Assembly: GCF_029689945.1 (NCBI RefSeq)
Contig: NZ_CP121451.1
Coordinates: 2,108,001-2,172,000 of the forward strand
From: Paenibacillus amylolyticus
GTDB taxonomy: Bacteria > Bacillota > Bacilli > Paenibacillales > Paenibacillaceae
Reading direction: 5' to 3'
Length of the DNA stretch: 64,000 bases
The position numbers and the translations under genes are program-made. The notes under the pieces were generated by a model that saw only the letters and a list, made by a program, of their open reading frames with translations, had not been told where the DNA came from and ran no database searches. Below are positions 27,598-37,652 of this stretch, piece by piece; the first letter of the stretch is position 1, and each line of letters starts with the position of its first letter.

Positions 27598-28481
27598 ATG
27601 CTGAGCGAAAAAGGATTATGGACACGTCTGCGAACCCGTCTGATCTTTACTGGCCCGACATTATTTGCGTTTGCTACAGTGATGATTATTCCATTTCTGT
27701 ATGGTATTTATTTGACGTTTACGAACTGGGATGGCATTGCCATCGATCAAAACTTTGTTGGCTGGGATAATTATATTGGTGTGTTCAAGGACACCGTGTT
27801 CTGGAAATCATTCGGGATGACGCTGGAGTACGTATTTATTACCGTTGTGCTCACCAATGCAGTTGCTTTCCTGCTCGCTTACGCTGTAACCCGGGGAATG
27901 AAGGCGCAGGGCTGGTTTCGGGCCGGATTTTCCTGCCGAATCTGGTGGGTGGAATCGTGCTTGGTTTCATCTGGCAGTTTATTTTTAATCAGGTACTCGT
28001 CTTTGCGGGACAAAAAATGAACCTCACGCTGTTTTCCACCTCCTGGCTGGCTGACCCGGACAAAGCGTTCTGGGCACTCATTGTGGTGACCGTTTGGCAG
28101 TATGCCGGATATATGATGGTTATCTACATTGCAGGACTGATGAATGTGCCGAAGGATGTTATGGAAGCAGCCAGCATAGATGGGGCAAGTAATCGCAAAA
28201 TGCTGGCGCGCATTGTATTGCCGCTGATGGTTCCTTCGTTTATTGTCTGCATCTTTTTGTCACTGCAACGGGGTTTCATGGTGTATGATCTGAACGTCTC
28301 CCTGACCAGTGGCGGGCCCTTTAAGAGCACCGAGATGGTATCCATGCATGTCTATGAGCAGGCCTTTCTTGCTCGTGATTACGGATTGGGGCAGGCAGAA
28401 GCCTTTGTGCTGTTTATCCTCGTGGCCGCCATTACACTGCTCCAGGTTTATTTCAGCAAAAAACTGGAGGTCGAGGCATAA
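27598..28481 (+). CDS. CUT1 sugar ABC permease (MsmF-like), frameshifted
   Basis: The ATG at 27598 follows TGGAGG. One T restored in the T4 run at 27928-27931 joins RAGFFLPNLVGGIVLGF and gives 294 residues with six membrane helices. The EAA loop is VMEAASIDGASNRKMLARIV. The stop TAA shares its last A with the ATG of the next permease. It works as a heterodimer with that protein. I regard the break as a sequence error because both flanks are fully conserved. Confidence 0.85.
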
Positions 28482-29308
28482 TGGCTGGACAATCGCGCAT
28501 TCTCAACTGGATAAAGTTTAGTGCATTAATCGTTGTAATGATTTTGTTTGTATTTCCGTTTGTACTTCTCATCGTCAATTCGTTCAAAGCTAACCAGGAA
28601 ATTACTTCCGATCCGCTAGGGTTACCAAGCTCCTTTCAATTCGATAATTATGTCAATGCGTTTGACAAAATGGGTTATGTATCCGCCTTCAGCAATTCGT
28701 TGCTCATAACCATTGCAGGTGTATTACTGATTGCTCTTTTTGCGGCGATGACAGCGCATTACTTTGTTCGTCACAATAGCAAGCTGAATCAGTATCTCTT
28801 TTTCCTGATGGTAGCTGCGATGATTATTCCGTTTCAGGCTATTATGATTCCGCTGGTTAAAATATATGGCTCGCTCAGCCTGCTGGATAACAAGTGGTCG
28901 CTGATCTACATGTATATTGGCTTTGGCAGTCCGCTCGCCGTATTTATCTATCATGGCTTTATCAAAAGTATTCCCCTGGAGCTTGAAGAGGCGGCTCTAA
29001 TGGATGGCTGCGGCAGAGTGCAAACCTTTTTTCGCATCGTACTGCCGGTGTTACTGCCAACAACCGTAACGATTAGCGTGCTGAATGTATTGTGGATATG
29101 GAATGATTTTCTGCTACCTTCCCTGGTGCTGACTTCATCCGAGCAGCGTACGCTGCCGCTGTCCACGTTTTATTTTTATGGAACATACACAGTTGATTAC
29201 GGTCCATTGATGGCTGGTCTGGTCTTGACCTTGCTGCCAGTACTGATCGTGTATCTGTTTGCACAGAAGTACATTATTCAGGGGGTCATGCAAGGGGCTA
29301 TCAAATAA
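28481..29308 (+). CDS. CUT1 sugar ABC permease (MsmG-like)
   Basis: The product has 275 residues and starts in TAATG overlap with the preceding permease. Six transmembrane helices; the EAA loop LELEEAALMDGCGRVQTFFR is near residue 165. The C-terminus (YIIQGVMQGAIK) is the typical MsmG/MalG ending that contacts the ATPase. The GH32 gene follows 44 bases later. Confidence 0.9.
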   Translation: MAGQSRILNWIKFSALIVVMILFVFPFVLLIVNSFKANQEITSDPLGLPSSFQFDNYVNAFDKMGYVSAFSNSLLITIAGVLLIALFAAMTAHYFVRHNSKLNQYLFFLMVAAMIIPFQAIMIPLVKIYGSLSLLDNKWSLIYMYIGFGSPLAVFIYHGFIKSIPLELEEAALMDGCGRVQTFFRIVLPVLLPTTVTISVLNVLWIWNDFLLPSLVLTSSEQRTLPLSTFYFYGTYTVDYGPLMAGLVLTLLPVLIVYLFAQKYIIQGVMQGAIK

Positions 29309-29352
29309 GTTCAGTTGGGTGATATATAGAGAGAGACAGGAGTGAAGGACAT

Positions 29353-30914
29353 ATGAACCAGGAACGATACGAGAAACAGGAAATAGACACAAGGCAAGAG
29401 ACAGACCTTGGACTGACGAGTTCTTTGGCTCACACGAAGGAGAGTTATACACTCGCCCGGGCCAACGCATATATCAAAGAACATCGACACCAGGTTGATC
29501 CAACCTATCGAATGGCCTATCATTTGATGCCAGAGGTGGGCTGGATGAATGATCCCAACGGCTTCATATACTTCGGTGGGATGTATCATATGTTCTATCA
29601 GCATTATCCCTACGAACCGGTATGGGGGCCGATGCACTGGGGCCATGCGGTGAGCCGTGATTTGGTTACGTGGTCTTATCTGCCTGTTGCACTGGCACCT
29701 GATCAGAGCTACGACAGTGGAGGCTGTTTCTCTGGAAGTGCGATCGTGCAGGATGGCAAGTTGGTGCTGATGTACACGGGGCATGTGGTGACTGGACCCG
29801 ACAAGGATAACGATTACTTGCAGACACAGAATATCGCTGTCTCGGACAATGGAATTGATTTTGTCAAAAGCGAGATGAATCCGGTCATTCGGCTGGATCA
29901 AATACCAGAGCATACCAGTCCCAAGGACTTCCGTGATCCAAAAGTATTTGAACGAAACGGTGTGTACTATTGTGTCCTCGGATCGAATGATGCCGCGGGT
30001 AAAGGTGTCATTCTATTGTACCGTTCAGCGGACTTGCTGGATTGGAGTTATGTTAACATTATGGCCCAGAGTGACGGGACGCTTGGCGACAATTGGGAAT
30101 GTCCCGATCTGTTCACACTGGATGGCCGAGATGTGCTGATTATGTCTCCGCAGCGTATGCCTGCTCAGGGAGATAACTATCGCAATTTGCATTCGACCGT
30201 TTATATGATGGGAACGCTGGATGAAGACCAAGGTGTACTGAAGTACGAGCAGTACGTTCCGCTGGACTGTGGCTTCGACTTTTACGCACCTCAGACGATG
30301 GAGGATGCACAGGGACGACGAATCATGGTGGCCTGGATGGATACGTGGGAAACGGAAATTCCGACACAACAGTCTCATGCCTGGGCTGGAGCGATGACTT
30401 TGCCGAGACAACTGATTCGTAGGGGAGACCAATTGATATTTCAACCACTTCCCGAACTTATACAGTACAGGTCGGAAGGCAACGAACAGTACGGTATACA
30501 TTTAAATGGTGATGAGCAAGACCTTGATCTTGGAATCAGCGGAGACCGTTACGAAATGCATGCTGTATTCGAAGTGGAACAGGCACGACAATTCGGATTG
30601 AAGCTGCGCACGGGTGAGGATGAAGAAACAGTGATTTCCTATGATGTGCAACAGCGTCGTCTATGCTTAAATCGCGAGCGGGCCGGAGCAGGGCTGGGGG
30701 AGAACGTGCTGCGACAGTGGAACTGCTTGACGGGAAACTGGAACTTCATATTTTTATGGATGTCAGCTCCATTGAGGTGTTCATTCAGCAGGGAGAGCAG
30801 GTAATGACAGGGCGGATATATCCTGGGCCGAACTCAACAGGTATTAAGGCTTTCGCGTCCGGAACGTGTACATTGACCGAACTTCGCAAATGGGATATAC
30901 GAATTCCTCGATAA
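29353..30914 (+). CDS. GH32 beta-fructosidase / sucrose hydrolase, frameshifted
   Basis: The ATG at 29353 follows AGGAGTGAAGG. GH32 catalytic motifs are present: nucleophile Asp67 in WMNDPNG, Asp195 in FRDP, and acid/base Glu249 in ECPD. One G restored in the G5 run 30696-30700 joins AGAGLGGERAATVELLDGK and gives 520 residues with the C-terminal beta-sandwich (MDVSSIEVFI). There is no signal peptide, so it hydrolyses imported, unphosphorylated sucrose or fructooligosaccharides in the cytoplasm. Last gene of the LacI/CcpA-controlled operon. A sucrose-6-phosphate role is less likely, since no PTS gene is near. Confidence 0.88.
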
Positions 30915-30934
30915 TTTTTTTCTGAAATTCAGCC

Positions 30935-30966
30935 TTGACCTTGAAGTATACTTCAAGGTTTATTCT
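30935..30966 (+). promoter_or_regulatory. MerR-type promoter/operator
   Basis: TTGACC (-35, 30935-30940) and TATTCT (30961-30966) are separated by an overlong 20-base spacer. A perfect 22-bp palindrome at 30938-30959 (half ACCTTGAAGTA) fills that spacer. This is the classical geometry for MerR activators, and a MerR gene is second in the operon. Confidence 0.75.
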
Positions 30967-30994
30967 GGTTTCATCAACAATGTTTGGAGGATAA

Positions 30995-32491
30995 ATGATG
31001 AAACTAATGGAATGGATACTGGTACTTGTAACGATTGCCGCAGCGTTGTGTATACCTGTGTACTCAAAGCGTCGGAAACTTGCGGCAGGGATGTCTGTTG
31101 CTTTGATATTAGCATTGCTGCTTCACGGTATATTAGATTCGTTTCGCGTGATGCTGCTGCCAACGTATCTTGTTGCAGGCATAATCTTCATCGTATTAAT
31201 CATTAAGGTAGTGAAAGAGTATCGTAACAGAGTCACTGGGCATTTTGCAGAGAAGCAGAAACCGAAATGGCGTTCATGGCTTCAACTCACGCTGGTTGCG
31301 ATGCTGGCGCTGGTCTCTGGCGCTGGCTCAGGAGTGCTCACTTGGTATTTTCCAGCATTTACGATTCCTGATCCTACGGGGCAGTTTGCGATCGGTACAT
31401 TTTCGCAACAATTGGTGGATGAAACCCGTGAAGAGACGTTTACACCCGAAAGCGGGGACAAACGGGAACTGATGATTAACGTGTGGTATCCAGTGAACCC
31501 GGAGGATGCCAAGGGGATAACTCCTGAATCTTACCCGTCTGAACTTGGAGAAGCCATCAGTCTGGTATTTGGTATCCCGCCCAAGGTGTTCAGCTACCTT
31601 GATACTATTCCGACACATGTGGTTAAAGGCGCAGCCATATCAGACGCAAGCCCTTCTTATCCGGTGGTGCTGTTCTCTCCCGGTGTCCGTTCTGCCCGTT
31701 TCCAGAGCATGACTGCTGTCGAAGAACTGGTCAGCCATGGCTATATTGTTGTTGGTATGGATCATCCGTATACCTCAGCTCGCGTTACCTTCCCCGATGG
31801 GCGTAAAGTGTCTTATGAAGCCGGACCTGAGTTTGCAACGTCAGAAGAACTGTATCAATATAATGTGGAGGGGGTAGGCATTCGTGCAGCGGATGCACGT
31901 TTTGTACTCGACACGCTTGAACAGTGGAATCGGAATGATCCCAATCAGGTGCTGGAGGGCAGGCTTGATCTGCATCATGTGGGCATCATGGGTCATTCCT
32001 ATGGTGGGGCAACGACAGCCGAAGCAATGGCGCAGGATGAACGATTCCAGGCAGGGCTGAGTTTAGAAGGCGGATTCTGGGGATCGGTATCCACAACGGC
32101 CTTGAAACAGCCGTTTATGTATATCATGTCAGGTGGAACTGCCAAAAGTCTGGAACCGGATGCCACCGAAACGGAAAAAGTAGCCTACCCAGAGTTTAAG
32201 CCTGATCTGGACCATGTGATGACAAGCAGTCTTAATGATACGTATTATCTGACGGTGGAGAATTTCTTCCATCAAAGTTTTACGGATATTTCCTTAATTT
32301 CACCGAAACTATTTGCCAGAGGCATGACGCCAGAACATAATGTGGATATAACAAGATCCTATGCGCTCGCATTCTTTGACCGGTATCTCAAAGGGGAGGA
32401 GCAGCCGTTATTGCAAGGCCCTGCATCTCAATTTCCTGAGGTCACTTACGATGCCAAATATACCAAGATACGCAACGAACAAGCACAATAA
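30995..32491 (+). CDS. Membrane-anchored alpha/beta hydrolase (PAF-acetylhydrolase-like)
   Basis: The product has 498 residues; the ATG follows TTTGGAGG. Three or four N-terminal transmembrane helices (1-125) are followed by an alpha/beta-hydrolase domain with oxyanion strand VVLFSPGVRSAR, nucleophile elbow GHSYGG near residue 333, and a late His (PEHNVDI). This fits the platelet-activating-factor acetylhydrolase/dienelactone hydrolase group. It is co-transcribed with a MerR regulator from a MerR-type promoter, so it is probably induced by a lipophilic or cationic compound. Substrate unknown. Confidence 0.8.
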   Translation: MMKLMEWILVLVTIAAALCIPVYSKRRKLAAGMSVALILALLLHGILDSFRVMLLPTYLVAGIIFIVLIIKVVKEYRNRVTGHFAEKQKPKWRSWLQLTLVAMLALVSGAGSGVLTWYFPAFTIPDPTGQFAIGTFSQQLVDETREETFTPESGDKRELMINVWYPVNPEDAKGITPESYPSELGEAISLVFGIPPKVFSYLDTIPTHVVKGAAISDASPSYPVVLFSPGVRSARFQSMTAVEELVSHGYIVVGMDHPYTSARVTFPDGRKVSYEAGPEFATSEELYQYNVEGVGIRAADARFVLDTLEQWNRNDPNQVLEGRLDLHHVGIMGHSYGGATTAEAMAQDERFQAGLSLEGGFWGSVSTTALKQPFMYIMSGGTAKSLEPDATETEKVAYPEFKPDLDHVMTSSLNDTYYLTVENFFHQSFTDISLISPKLFARGMTPEHNVDITRSYALAFFDRYLKGEEQPLLQGPASQFPEVTYDAKYTKIRNEQAQ

Positions 32492-32517
32492 GTCTGCAGA
32501 AGGGTGGAGGGGTAGGC

Positions 32518-32919
32518 ATGGAAACCATGACAAGAGGAATGTTGGCCAAGCGTACAGGTGTGAGTATGGCAACCCTCCGTTACTACGAGGATAGTGGAAT
32601 TCTGCCTGCTCCCCGTCGTTCCTCCAATGGATATCGGGTGTATACCGAGGATTATCTGGTCAAAATCAAGTTCATTAAGGATGCCCAGTTGCTGGGTTAT
32701 TCCTTAAAGGAGATACAAGAGACCCTGCAACTGCTCAGTCAGGAAGACATGGAAAAGGATACGTTAAAAACACTCGTCCGTGACCAAATCGCTGACATTC
32801 AGAAACATATTGACCATCTGGAACAGATGCAGATTCATCTGGCACGACTGTTGCATACACCGGAGGACGATATCGACAATTATATTCAATCGTTCAGGGT
32901 GCAAAAGAAAGAATTATAA
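32518..32919 (+). CDS. MerR-family transcriptional regulator
   Basis: The product has 133 residues; the ATG follows GTGGAGGGG. The N-terminal winged helix (MLAKRTGVSMATLRYYEDSG, then NGYRVY) and a dimerisation coiled coil at about 80-120 are typical. There are no metal-binding cysteines, so it is of the small-molecule subgroup. It lies 26 bases after the hydrolase gene and probably activates the promoter at 30935. Confidence 0.9.
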   Translation: METMTRGMLAKRTGVSMATLRYYEDSGILPAPRRSSNGYRVYTEDYLVKIKFIKDAQLLGYSLKEIQETLQLLSQEDMEKDTLKTLVRDQIADIQKHIDHLEQMQIHLARLLHTPEDDIDNYIQSFRVQKKEL

Positions 32920-32925
32920 ACTGTA

Positions 32926-32990
32926 AAACCTCGAACAAAGAGCGCCTTAAGATGTACTTCGGGCGCTCTGTTCGAGGTTTATTTTTTTTC
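32926..32990. terminator. Bidirectional terminator between merR and the AstE-like gene
   Basis: AAACCTCGAAC (32926-32936) pairs with GTTCGAGGTTT (32970-32980), with an inner GAGCGCC/GGGCGCTC stem and T8 after it. Confidence 0.85.
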
Positions 32991-33007
32991 TATTGTAATG
33001 TTCTTCA

Positions 33008-33685
33008 TCACGACATGCCCGCCTCACGCAGAAAATGGTGAACAATCTCCGTCTGATACTTGATACGGGTAGAGCGTTTCAGACTCCAGCAGGTCTCCAC
33101 CGTGACGGAACGGGCTTGCAATAACCTTGAAGCCGCTGTACGGGCAGACCCCGGCAATTCATGCTGCTTGAGGTTAAAGTGACGATCACGAATGGATATC
33201 TTCCGATTCATCCGTTCGATGACTCTTCTGCAAGCCGGAATGGTACGACTGCCCGGGTTGGTGATCAATGTCTGTCCAAGGACACGTGAACTCAGCTGAG
33301 ACAGGCCGTTCGCTTCATGCAGATCGAGCCACCAGTCGGCCTGATGTTCACGAGCCAGCTGAAAAACCGCCGCAGCGAGCGGATGTTTGGCCTTGCCTGA
33401 CATACGGCGTGGAAACGTACGATTCAGATCTGGCTTGCCTCTGATTTTCTTGGCGTAGGCTTGCTGGTTCACACGTGGCACGATAATTAACAGCCCTCGC
33501 CGAATGCTGTGGCGACCAGTCGCACAATCATCTGCGAGTTTTTGCGCAGCAGCCATGCTCGCCGTTTCGTTCCCGTGAACTCCGGATGTAATAAACATTA
33601 CCGGTCCCGGCATCATGCCACGTACGATGAAATAGGGAGTGGCGTGTACACTGGATGCTGCAAGGACATGTTTGGTTACAAGCAT
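33008..33685 (-). CDS. Succinylglutamate desuccinylase/aspartoacylase-family (M14-like) hydrolase
   Basis: The product has 225 residues; the ATG follows GGAGGTG. Zinc ligands are visible as His37 and Glu40 in SGVHGNETAS and a later His in WLDLHEANG, with the PDLNRTFP substrate motif of the AstE/AspA family. It is shorter than AstE (about 320) and lacks the C-terminal beta-domain, like the compact members. It may remove an acyl group from an amino acid or peptide. It is convergent with the MerR operon. Confidence 0.75.
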   Translation of the reverse strand: MLVTKHVLAASSVHATPYFIVRGMMPGPVMFITSGVHGNETASMAAAQKLADDCATGRHSIRRGLLIIVPRVNQQAYAKKIRGKPDLNRTFPRRMSGKAKHPLAAAVFQLAREHQADWWLDLHEANGLSQLSSRVLGQTLITNPGSRTIPACRRVIERMNRKISIRDRHFNLKQHELPGSARTAASRLLQARSVTVETCWSLKRSTRIKYQTEIVHHFLREAGMS

Positions 33686-33782
33686 GACGCTTCACCTCCA
33701 TTAGTACAGTACGCCATGTCCCTCTTTCATGTAACGGCGCAAGAACAGGTCTTCATCCTATTTCCTCACAAAATGGGCCGAC

Positions 33783-34757
33783 CTAGTATACCCGGTGAAT
33801 AATATCTTCGAAATCGGGTTCCTTCATCTCTACATCTTCAATCTCTCCCCAGTGCTCCAGCTGGTTCAGAATGTCCATTGTACTCCATTCCTTCCGGTTT
33901 ACTTCCACGGTCACAATCTGTCCCTCGACTCCTGTAATGTGTATCGCGGACGATACTACGTCTGGAATGTGAAACGCTCCCCGGAATGTTACCCGGATCA
34001 ACGTAGGGAGTCCGATAGTTTCGCGAAGGGATGAGATCGTACCGTCATAGGTCAGTTGACCATGATTAATCACCATGACCCGGCTGCATAACTGCTCGAT
34101 GTCGTCCATGTCATGTGTGGTCAGCAGAATCGTTTTGCCAAATGTTTCATTCAAGGTTCGTAGAAATTGGCGAATGTTCCGTTTCGCGTTCACATCCAGC
34201 CCAATTGTTGGTTCATCGAGAAAAAGAAGTTCCGGATCATGCAGCATGGAAGCTGCGAGATCCGCACGCATGCGCTGTCCAAGCGAGAGCTTGCGGACAG
34301 GCGTGGCCCAGAACGATTCAAGGTCGAGCAGCTCGGCGAACTGGGACAGCCGTTTCTTTTTGTCCTCGGTACGGACGCCGTACATCTCCGCCAGAATATC
34401 ATATGAATCTTTCACGGGCAGATCCCACCAGAGCTGGCTGCGCTGTCCAAACACGACGCCCAGTCGACCGACGGTTCTGCGCCTGTCCTGATGCGGGTTC
34501 ATCCCGTCAAGCCGTACCTCGCCCGAAGTAGGGTGCAGGATACCTGTCAGCATTTTGATGGTGGTCGATTTGCCAGCCCCATTCGGACCGATGTAGCCTA
34601 CAAACTCACCAGGGCCGATATCAAAACTGATATCGCGAACCGCTTCCTTGGACACATACTCACGTGAAAATAACGTACGTAACCCGGAGAAACGTCCTTC
34701 GCGAATAACAGGAGTTTTGAATTCCTTTTGCAGATGCCGTGCTGTGATCATGTTCAT
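33783..34757 (-). CDS. ABC-2 exporter ATP-binding protein
   Basis: The product has 324 residues; ATG with GGAGG upstream. Walker A is GPNGAGKSTT, the signature is LSLGQRMRADLA and Walker B is LLFLDEPTIGLD, followed by a switch His (LLTTHDMDD). The RMRADLA signature variant and the N-terminal FSREYVSKEAVRD match the ATPase that partners two ABC-2/DUF990-type permeases, which are encoded just upstream. The exported substrate is unknown; related systems are often linked to drug or lipid export. Confidence 0.85.
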   Translation of the reverse strand: MNMITARHLQKEFKTPVIREGRFSGLRTLFSREYVSKEAVRDISFDIGPGEFVGYIGPNGAGKSTTIKMLTGILHPTSGEVRLDGMNPHQDRRRTVGRLGVVFGQRSQLWWDLPVKDSYDILAEMYGVRTEDKKKRLSQFAELLDLESFWATPVRKLSLGQRMRADLAASMLHDPELLFLDEPTIGLDVNAKRNIRQFLRTLNETFGKTILLTTHDMDDIEQLCSRVMVINHGQLTYDGTISSLRETIGLPTLIRVTFRGAFHIPDVVSSAIHITGVEGQIVTVEVNRKEWSTMDILNQLEHWGEIEDVEMKEPDFEDIIHRVY

Positions 34758-34772
34758 GATTCGTTCGCCTCC

Positions 34773-35573
34773 TTAGCTACCTGTACTTTGATATTTGGTC
34801 AAGCCGAATTGCCAGAAACGCAGACTTGCAGCCAAGCTCAGTACGGCAACCGCCGCAACAACAACAAGAATCCACGCTCCTCCTTCACCCCGTAGCAGGT
34901 AAAGAGACGGAATATAGTTGACGAATCCTACGGGAATTACCGTTAGCAGAATGCCAGACATCCATTTGGGATATAACGTTAGCGGATATTGGGCAGCCGT
35001 TCGTGCTGCATCTTCCGTGATCGTCTGTAATTCCTCGATGCGTGTGGTCCAGAATCCGAGTGTGGCAGTCGCGAGTCCGATGGAAAAGAGAATCACTGCC
35101 CCAGTCAGGATAATGAGCAGGGAGAAGGGAATGACAGTCCAGCCAATCTGTCCGCTGTGCATCATGCCGGCCACAGACCAGCAGAGAATGAATCCGCCTT
35201 GCAGGACTTCTCCAGCCATGATGCGGAAGTTTTGCGGCAGCAGGGCCAGCAATACGGGCATGGGACGTGTTAACAGCTGATCCAGCTCACCATTAACCAG
35301 ATATTTTTCCAGGTGGTGAACTTCATTGCCGAATGTGCGATACAGTGTTTTGGATAAAGTCATAATGGCGAAGAGATAACCGATCTCATGGAGAGACCAG
35401 CCTTTAATGGCTCCGAATCGGTGCAGCACGAGAGCAACCATCAGAAATTCGGAGATCTGTATTAAAGCGGCCAGTATAGACGCCATGATGAAATTGAACT
35501 TGTATTGCATCCGGCTGCGGATGCTTGTTCGAATGAGCATTTTATATAAATTGAACCAGGAAGTTCGTTTCAT
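34773..35573 (-). CDS. ABC-2-type permease (second subunit)
   Basis: The product has 266 residues; the ATG at 35573 overlaps the previous stop as ATGA, and the frame upstream of it is not coding. Six transmembrane helices follow an amphipathic N-terminus (NLYKMLIRTSIRSRMQYKFN). The loop HHLEKYLVNGELDQLLTRP is typical of this family. It is translationally coupled to its partner permease and followed 15 bases later by the ATPase gene. Confidence 0.82.
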   Translation of the reverse strand: MKRTSWFNLYKMLIRTSIRSRMQYKFNFIMASILAALIQISEFLMVALVLHRFGAIKGWSLHEIGYLFAIMTLSKTLYRTFGNEVHHLEKYLVNGELDQLLTRPMPVLLALLPQNFRIMAGEVLQGGFILCWSVAGMMHSGQIGWTVIPFSLLIILTGAVILFSIGLATATLGFWTTRIEELQTITEDAARTAAQYPLTLYPKWMSGILLTVIPVGFVNYIPSLYLLRGEGGAWILVVVAAVAVLSLAASLRFWQFGLTKYQSTGS

Positions 35574-36346
35574 CCGCCCTGCACCTCCACTTTGCGTCGT
35601 AACACCTGAGTGATGGCAAGACAGATCAACGTCATGAAGACGCACCAAAGCAAGGTTCCCCATAACAAGGAGCCATCTTCGAAACCAAGATAGATTCGGG
35701 TAGGTACATAGAGCAGGAAAGGGTAGGGTGATAGCCAGGCCAGTTGTTCAAGCCAGTTCGGGAGCCATTCCAGCGGAATGAAGAAACCAGCCAACAGATT
35801 CATCATTGCGTGGTTGCCCCAGTGAAGCCAGGAAGATTCCGTGGTCCACATCGCCGTAACGCCGATGATGTAGTTCATGCAGATGGACAGGTATGCAGCG
35901 CCGGCAAGACCAAGTGCGGCATAGAACAGTGTTGAAACGTTTGAAGGCCAATGCAGGGAAAAGACAAGGGAGAAGAGCAGGTAGATCGGAATGCTTTTGT
36001 ACACGAACTGGTAGGCGATCTGCCCCCATTCACGTGCCATCAGGTGGGTGAACAGATGAACAGGTCTCATCAGATCCAGTGCGATCTGCCCTGTCCTGAC
36101 GGATAGGGGAATACCCAGTCCATTCGTGAGAAAACCCGAGATCCAGAGAGAGGATTGCGTGAACGCAATGTAACTGATCATCCCCTGTGTCCCGTATTCC
36201 CCGAGAGAATGGTCGGCCCCGATGCCGATCCAGAGGCAGGCGTACATGTAACCAAACATGGCGCTTGCCAGGTTATGTACCATGTGTGCTCCGCGGTATT
36301 GCAGATTCCGGGAGTAGGCTTTGGAAGCCAGAGTGAAATAAAGCAT
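35570..36346 (-). CDS. ABC-2-type permease (first subunit)
   Basis: The product has 258 residues; the ATG at 36346 with CGGAGGTG upstream is preferred over a longer frame to 36424. Six transmembrane helices and the loop TGQIALDLMRPVHLFTHLMA correspond to the same loop in the partner, so the two form a heterodimeric channel. First gene of a three-gene minus-strand exporter operon. Confidence 0.82.
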   Translation of the reverse strand: MLYFTLASKAYSRNLQYRGAHMVHNLASAMFGYMYACLWIGIGADHSLGEYGTQGMISYIAFTQSSLWISGFLTNGLGIPLSVRTGQIALDLMRPVHLFTHLMAREWGQIAYQFVYKSIPIYLLFSLVFSLHWPSNVSTLFYAALGLAGAAYLSICMNYIIGVTAMWTTESSWLHWGNHAMMNLLAGFFIPLEWLPNWLEQLAWLSPYPFLLYVPTRIYLGFEDGSLLWGTLLWCVFMTLICLAITQVLRRKVEVQGG

Positions 36347-36650
36347 GTGACACCTCCGATAAGTGGATTGAACGGCGTTTCCGTTCACTTCAGTCAAGGC
36401 GAAAAGAGAGAAGGACAACAGCATACCAATTTATTCCTTCACAGGCAAGACATTTTTTTAGCTAATAATGGTATTAATAGGGGTGTTCAAGATTGCGCCA
36501 CAAGACAACGGTCTGTCCGTTCCTTTATAATTGGGAGGTAGTGTCGCAAACGTTTACAATGTGAAATATTCAAATTTTAAATAAACCGCCGGGCTTGTGC
36601 CTGACGATTGAGGATACAGAACGAACAATCCGGCAAGAGAGAAGGATGTC
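36347..36650. other. Divergent promoter region with a candidate cre box
   Basis: A 304-base gap between the exporter operon and degV. On the minus strand 36546-36558 reads TGTAAACGTTTGC, a full cre match, so CcpA may act on one of the flanking units. No other clear feature. Confidence 0.5.
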
Positions 36651-37502
36651 ATGAAGAAAATTGCATGGGTCACCGATAGTACCAGTACACTGGATCCCGT
36701 TTTTGCGGAGCAAAATCATATCTACATCGTACCGCTGCGCATCGTATTTGGAGAGGAATGTTACCGGGAAACCGATGACATTACATCTGAAACGTTCTAT
36801 GAGAAACTTGCGGAGGCTTCGCGTGCGAGCAGTTCGCAGCCACCTATTGGCGAGTTCATTGAACTGTATGAATCGCTCAAAGACAAGTACGATGAGATTA
36901 TTACGATTCATTGCTCAACAGCGCTTAGCGGAACGCTGCATACGTCTATGCAGGCTGCAGAGATTGCAGGTGTGACGGTGACCGCAATTGATTCAAAGGC
37001 AGGTGCCTATCCTCTTCGTGAGATGGTTATGCAAGGACTGGAATGGCAGAAGCAGGGATGTTCGGCTTCCGAGATCAAAGTAAATATTGAACAGATGATT
37101 GATAACATGTCCTTTTACCTCATACCAGCGAGCCTTCAGAATCTTCATCGCAGTGGCCGGGTGTCCGGCACACAACTGATCATCAGTCAACTGCTCAAGA
37201 TCCATCTGCTGCTCCGATTTGAAGAGGGCAAAGTGGTTGTGAATGAGAAGATTCGCACGTTCAAGCGGACGAAAGATCGCATGTTGGATATGCTTAAGCT
37301 GGATATGGAGAAAGTAAAACATGTATGCATTATGCATGCGAACAATCAGGATGAAGCCGTCACGATCAAGAAGCAGATTGCCAATCTGCTCCCCAAACTA
37401 AAGACCGAAATCATGCCGTTCATCCCTGTGGTAAGTATCCATGCAGGTGCAGGAACCATTGGATTGTGCTGGATACACAGCGAGAACGGATATAGAAATT
37501 AG
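36651..37502 (+). CDS. DegV-family fatty-acid-binding protein
   Basis: The product has 283 residues; the ATG has a GAGAAGGA site. The DegV fold is shown by VTDSTSTL at the N-terminus, the DDITSETFYEKL segment, HCSTALSGTLHTSM near residue 87, and GAGTIGLCW at the C-terminus. DegV proteins (FakB) bind fatty acids for the kinase FakA, which is not in this window. Monocistronic, with a strong terminator. Confidence 0.85.
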   Translation: MKKIAWVTDSTSTLDPVFAEQNHIYIVPLRIVFGEECYRETDDITSETFYEKLAEASRASSSQPPIGEFIELYESLKDKYDEIITIHCSTALSGTLHTSMQAAEIAGVTVTAIDSKAGAYPLREMVMQGLEWQKQGCSASEIKVNIEQMIDNMSFYLIPASLQNLHRSGRVSGTQLIISQLLKIHLLLRFEEGKVVVNEKIRTFKRTKDRMLDMLKLDMEKVKHVCIMHANNQDEAVTIKKQIANLLPKLKTEIMPFIPVVSIHAGAGTIGLCWIHSENGYRN

Positions 37503-37534
37503 ACGAACAAGCACTCATCTGTAAACGCTCATAG

Positions 37535-37586
37535 ACCTGGCAGGAAACACACTTGATGTCCAAGTGATGCTCCTGTCAGGTTTTTT
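37535..37586 (+). terminator. Terminator after degV
   Basis: ACCTGGCAGGA pairs with TCCTGTCAGGT, with an inner CACTTG-5-CAAGTG hairpin; TTTTTTC follows. Confidence 0.85.
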
Positions 37587-37652
37587 CGTGTCATTGCCAA
37601 TTCAAACAAACTATGAGGTAATAAAGAAAATGTTCATATTGGAGGAAAGTTT

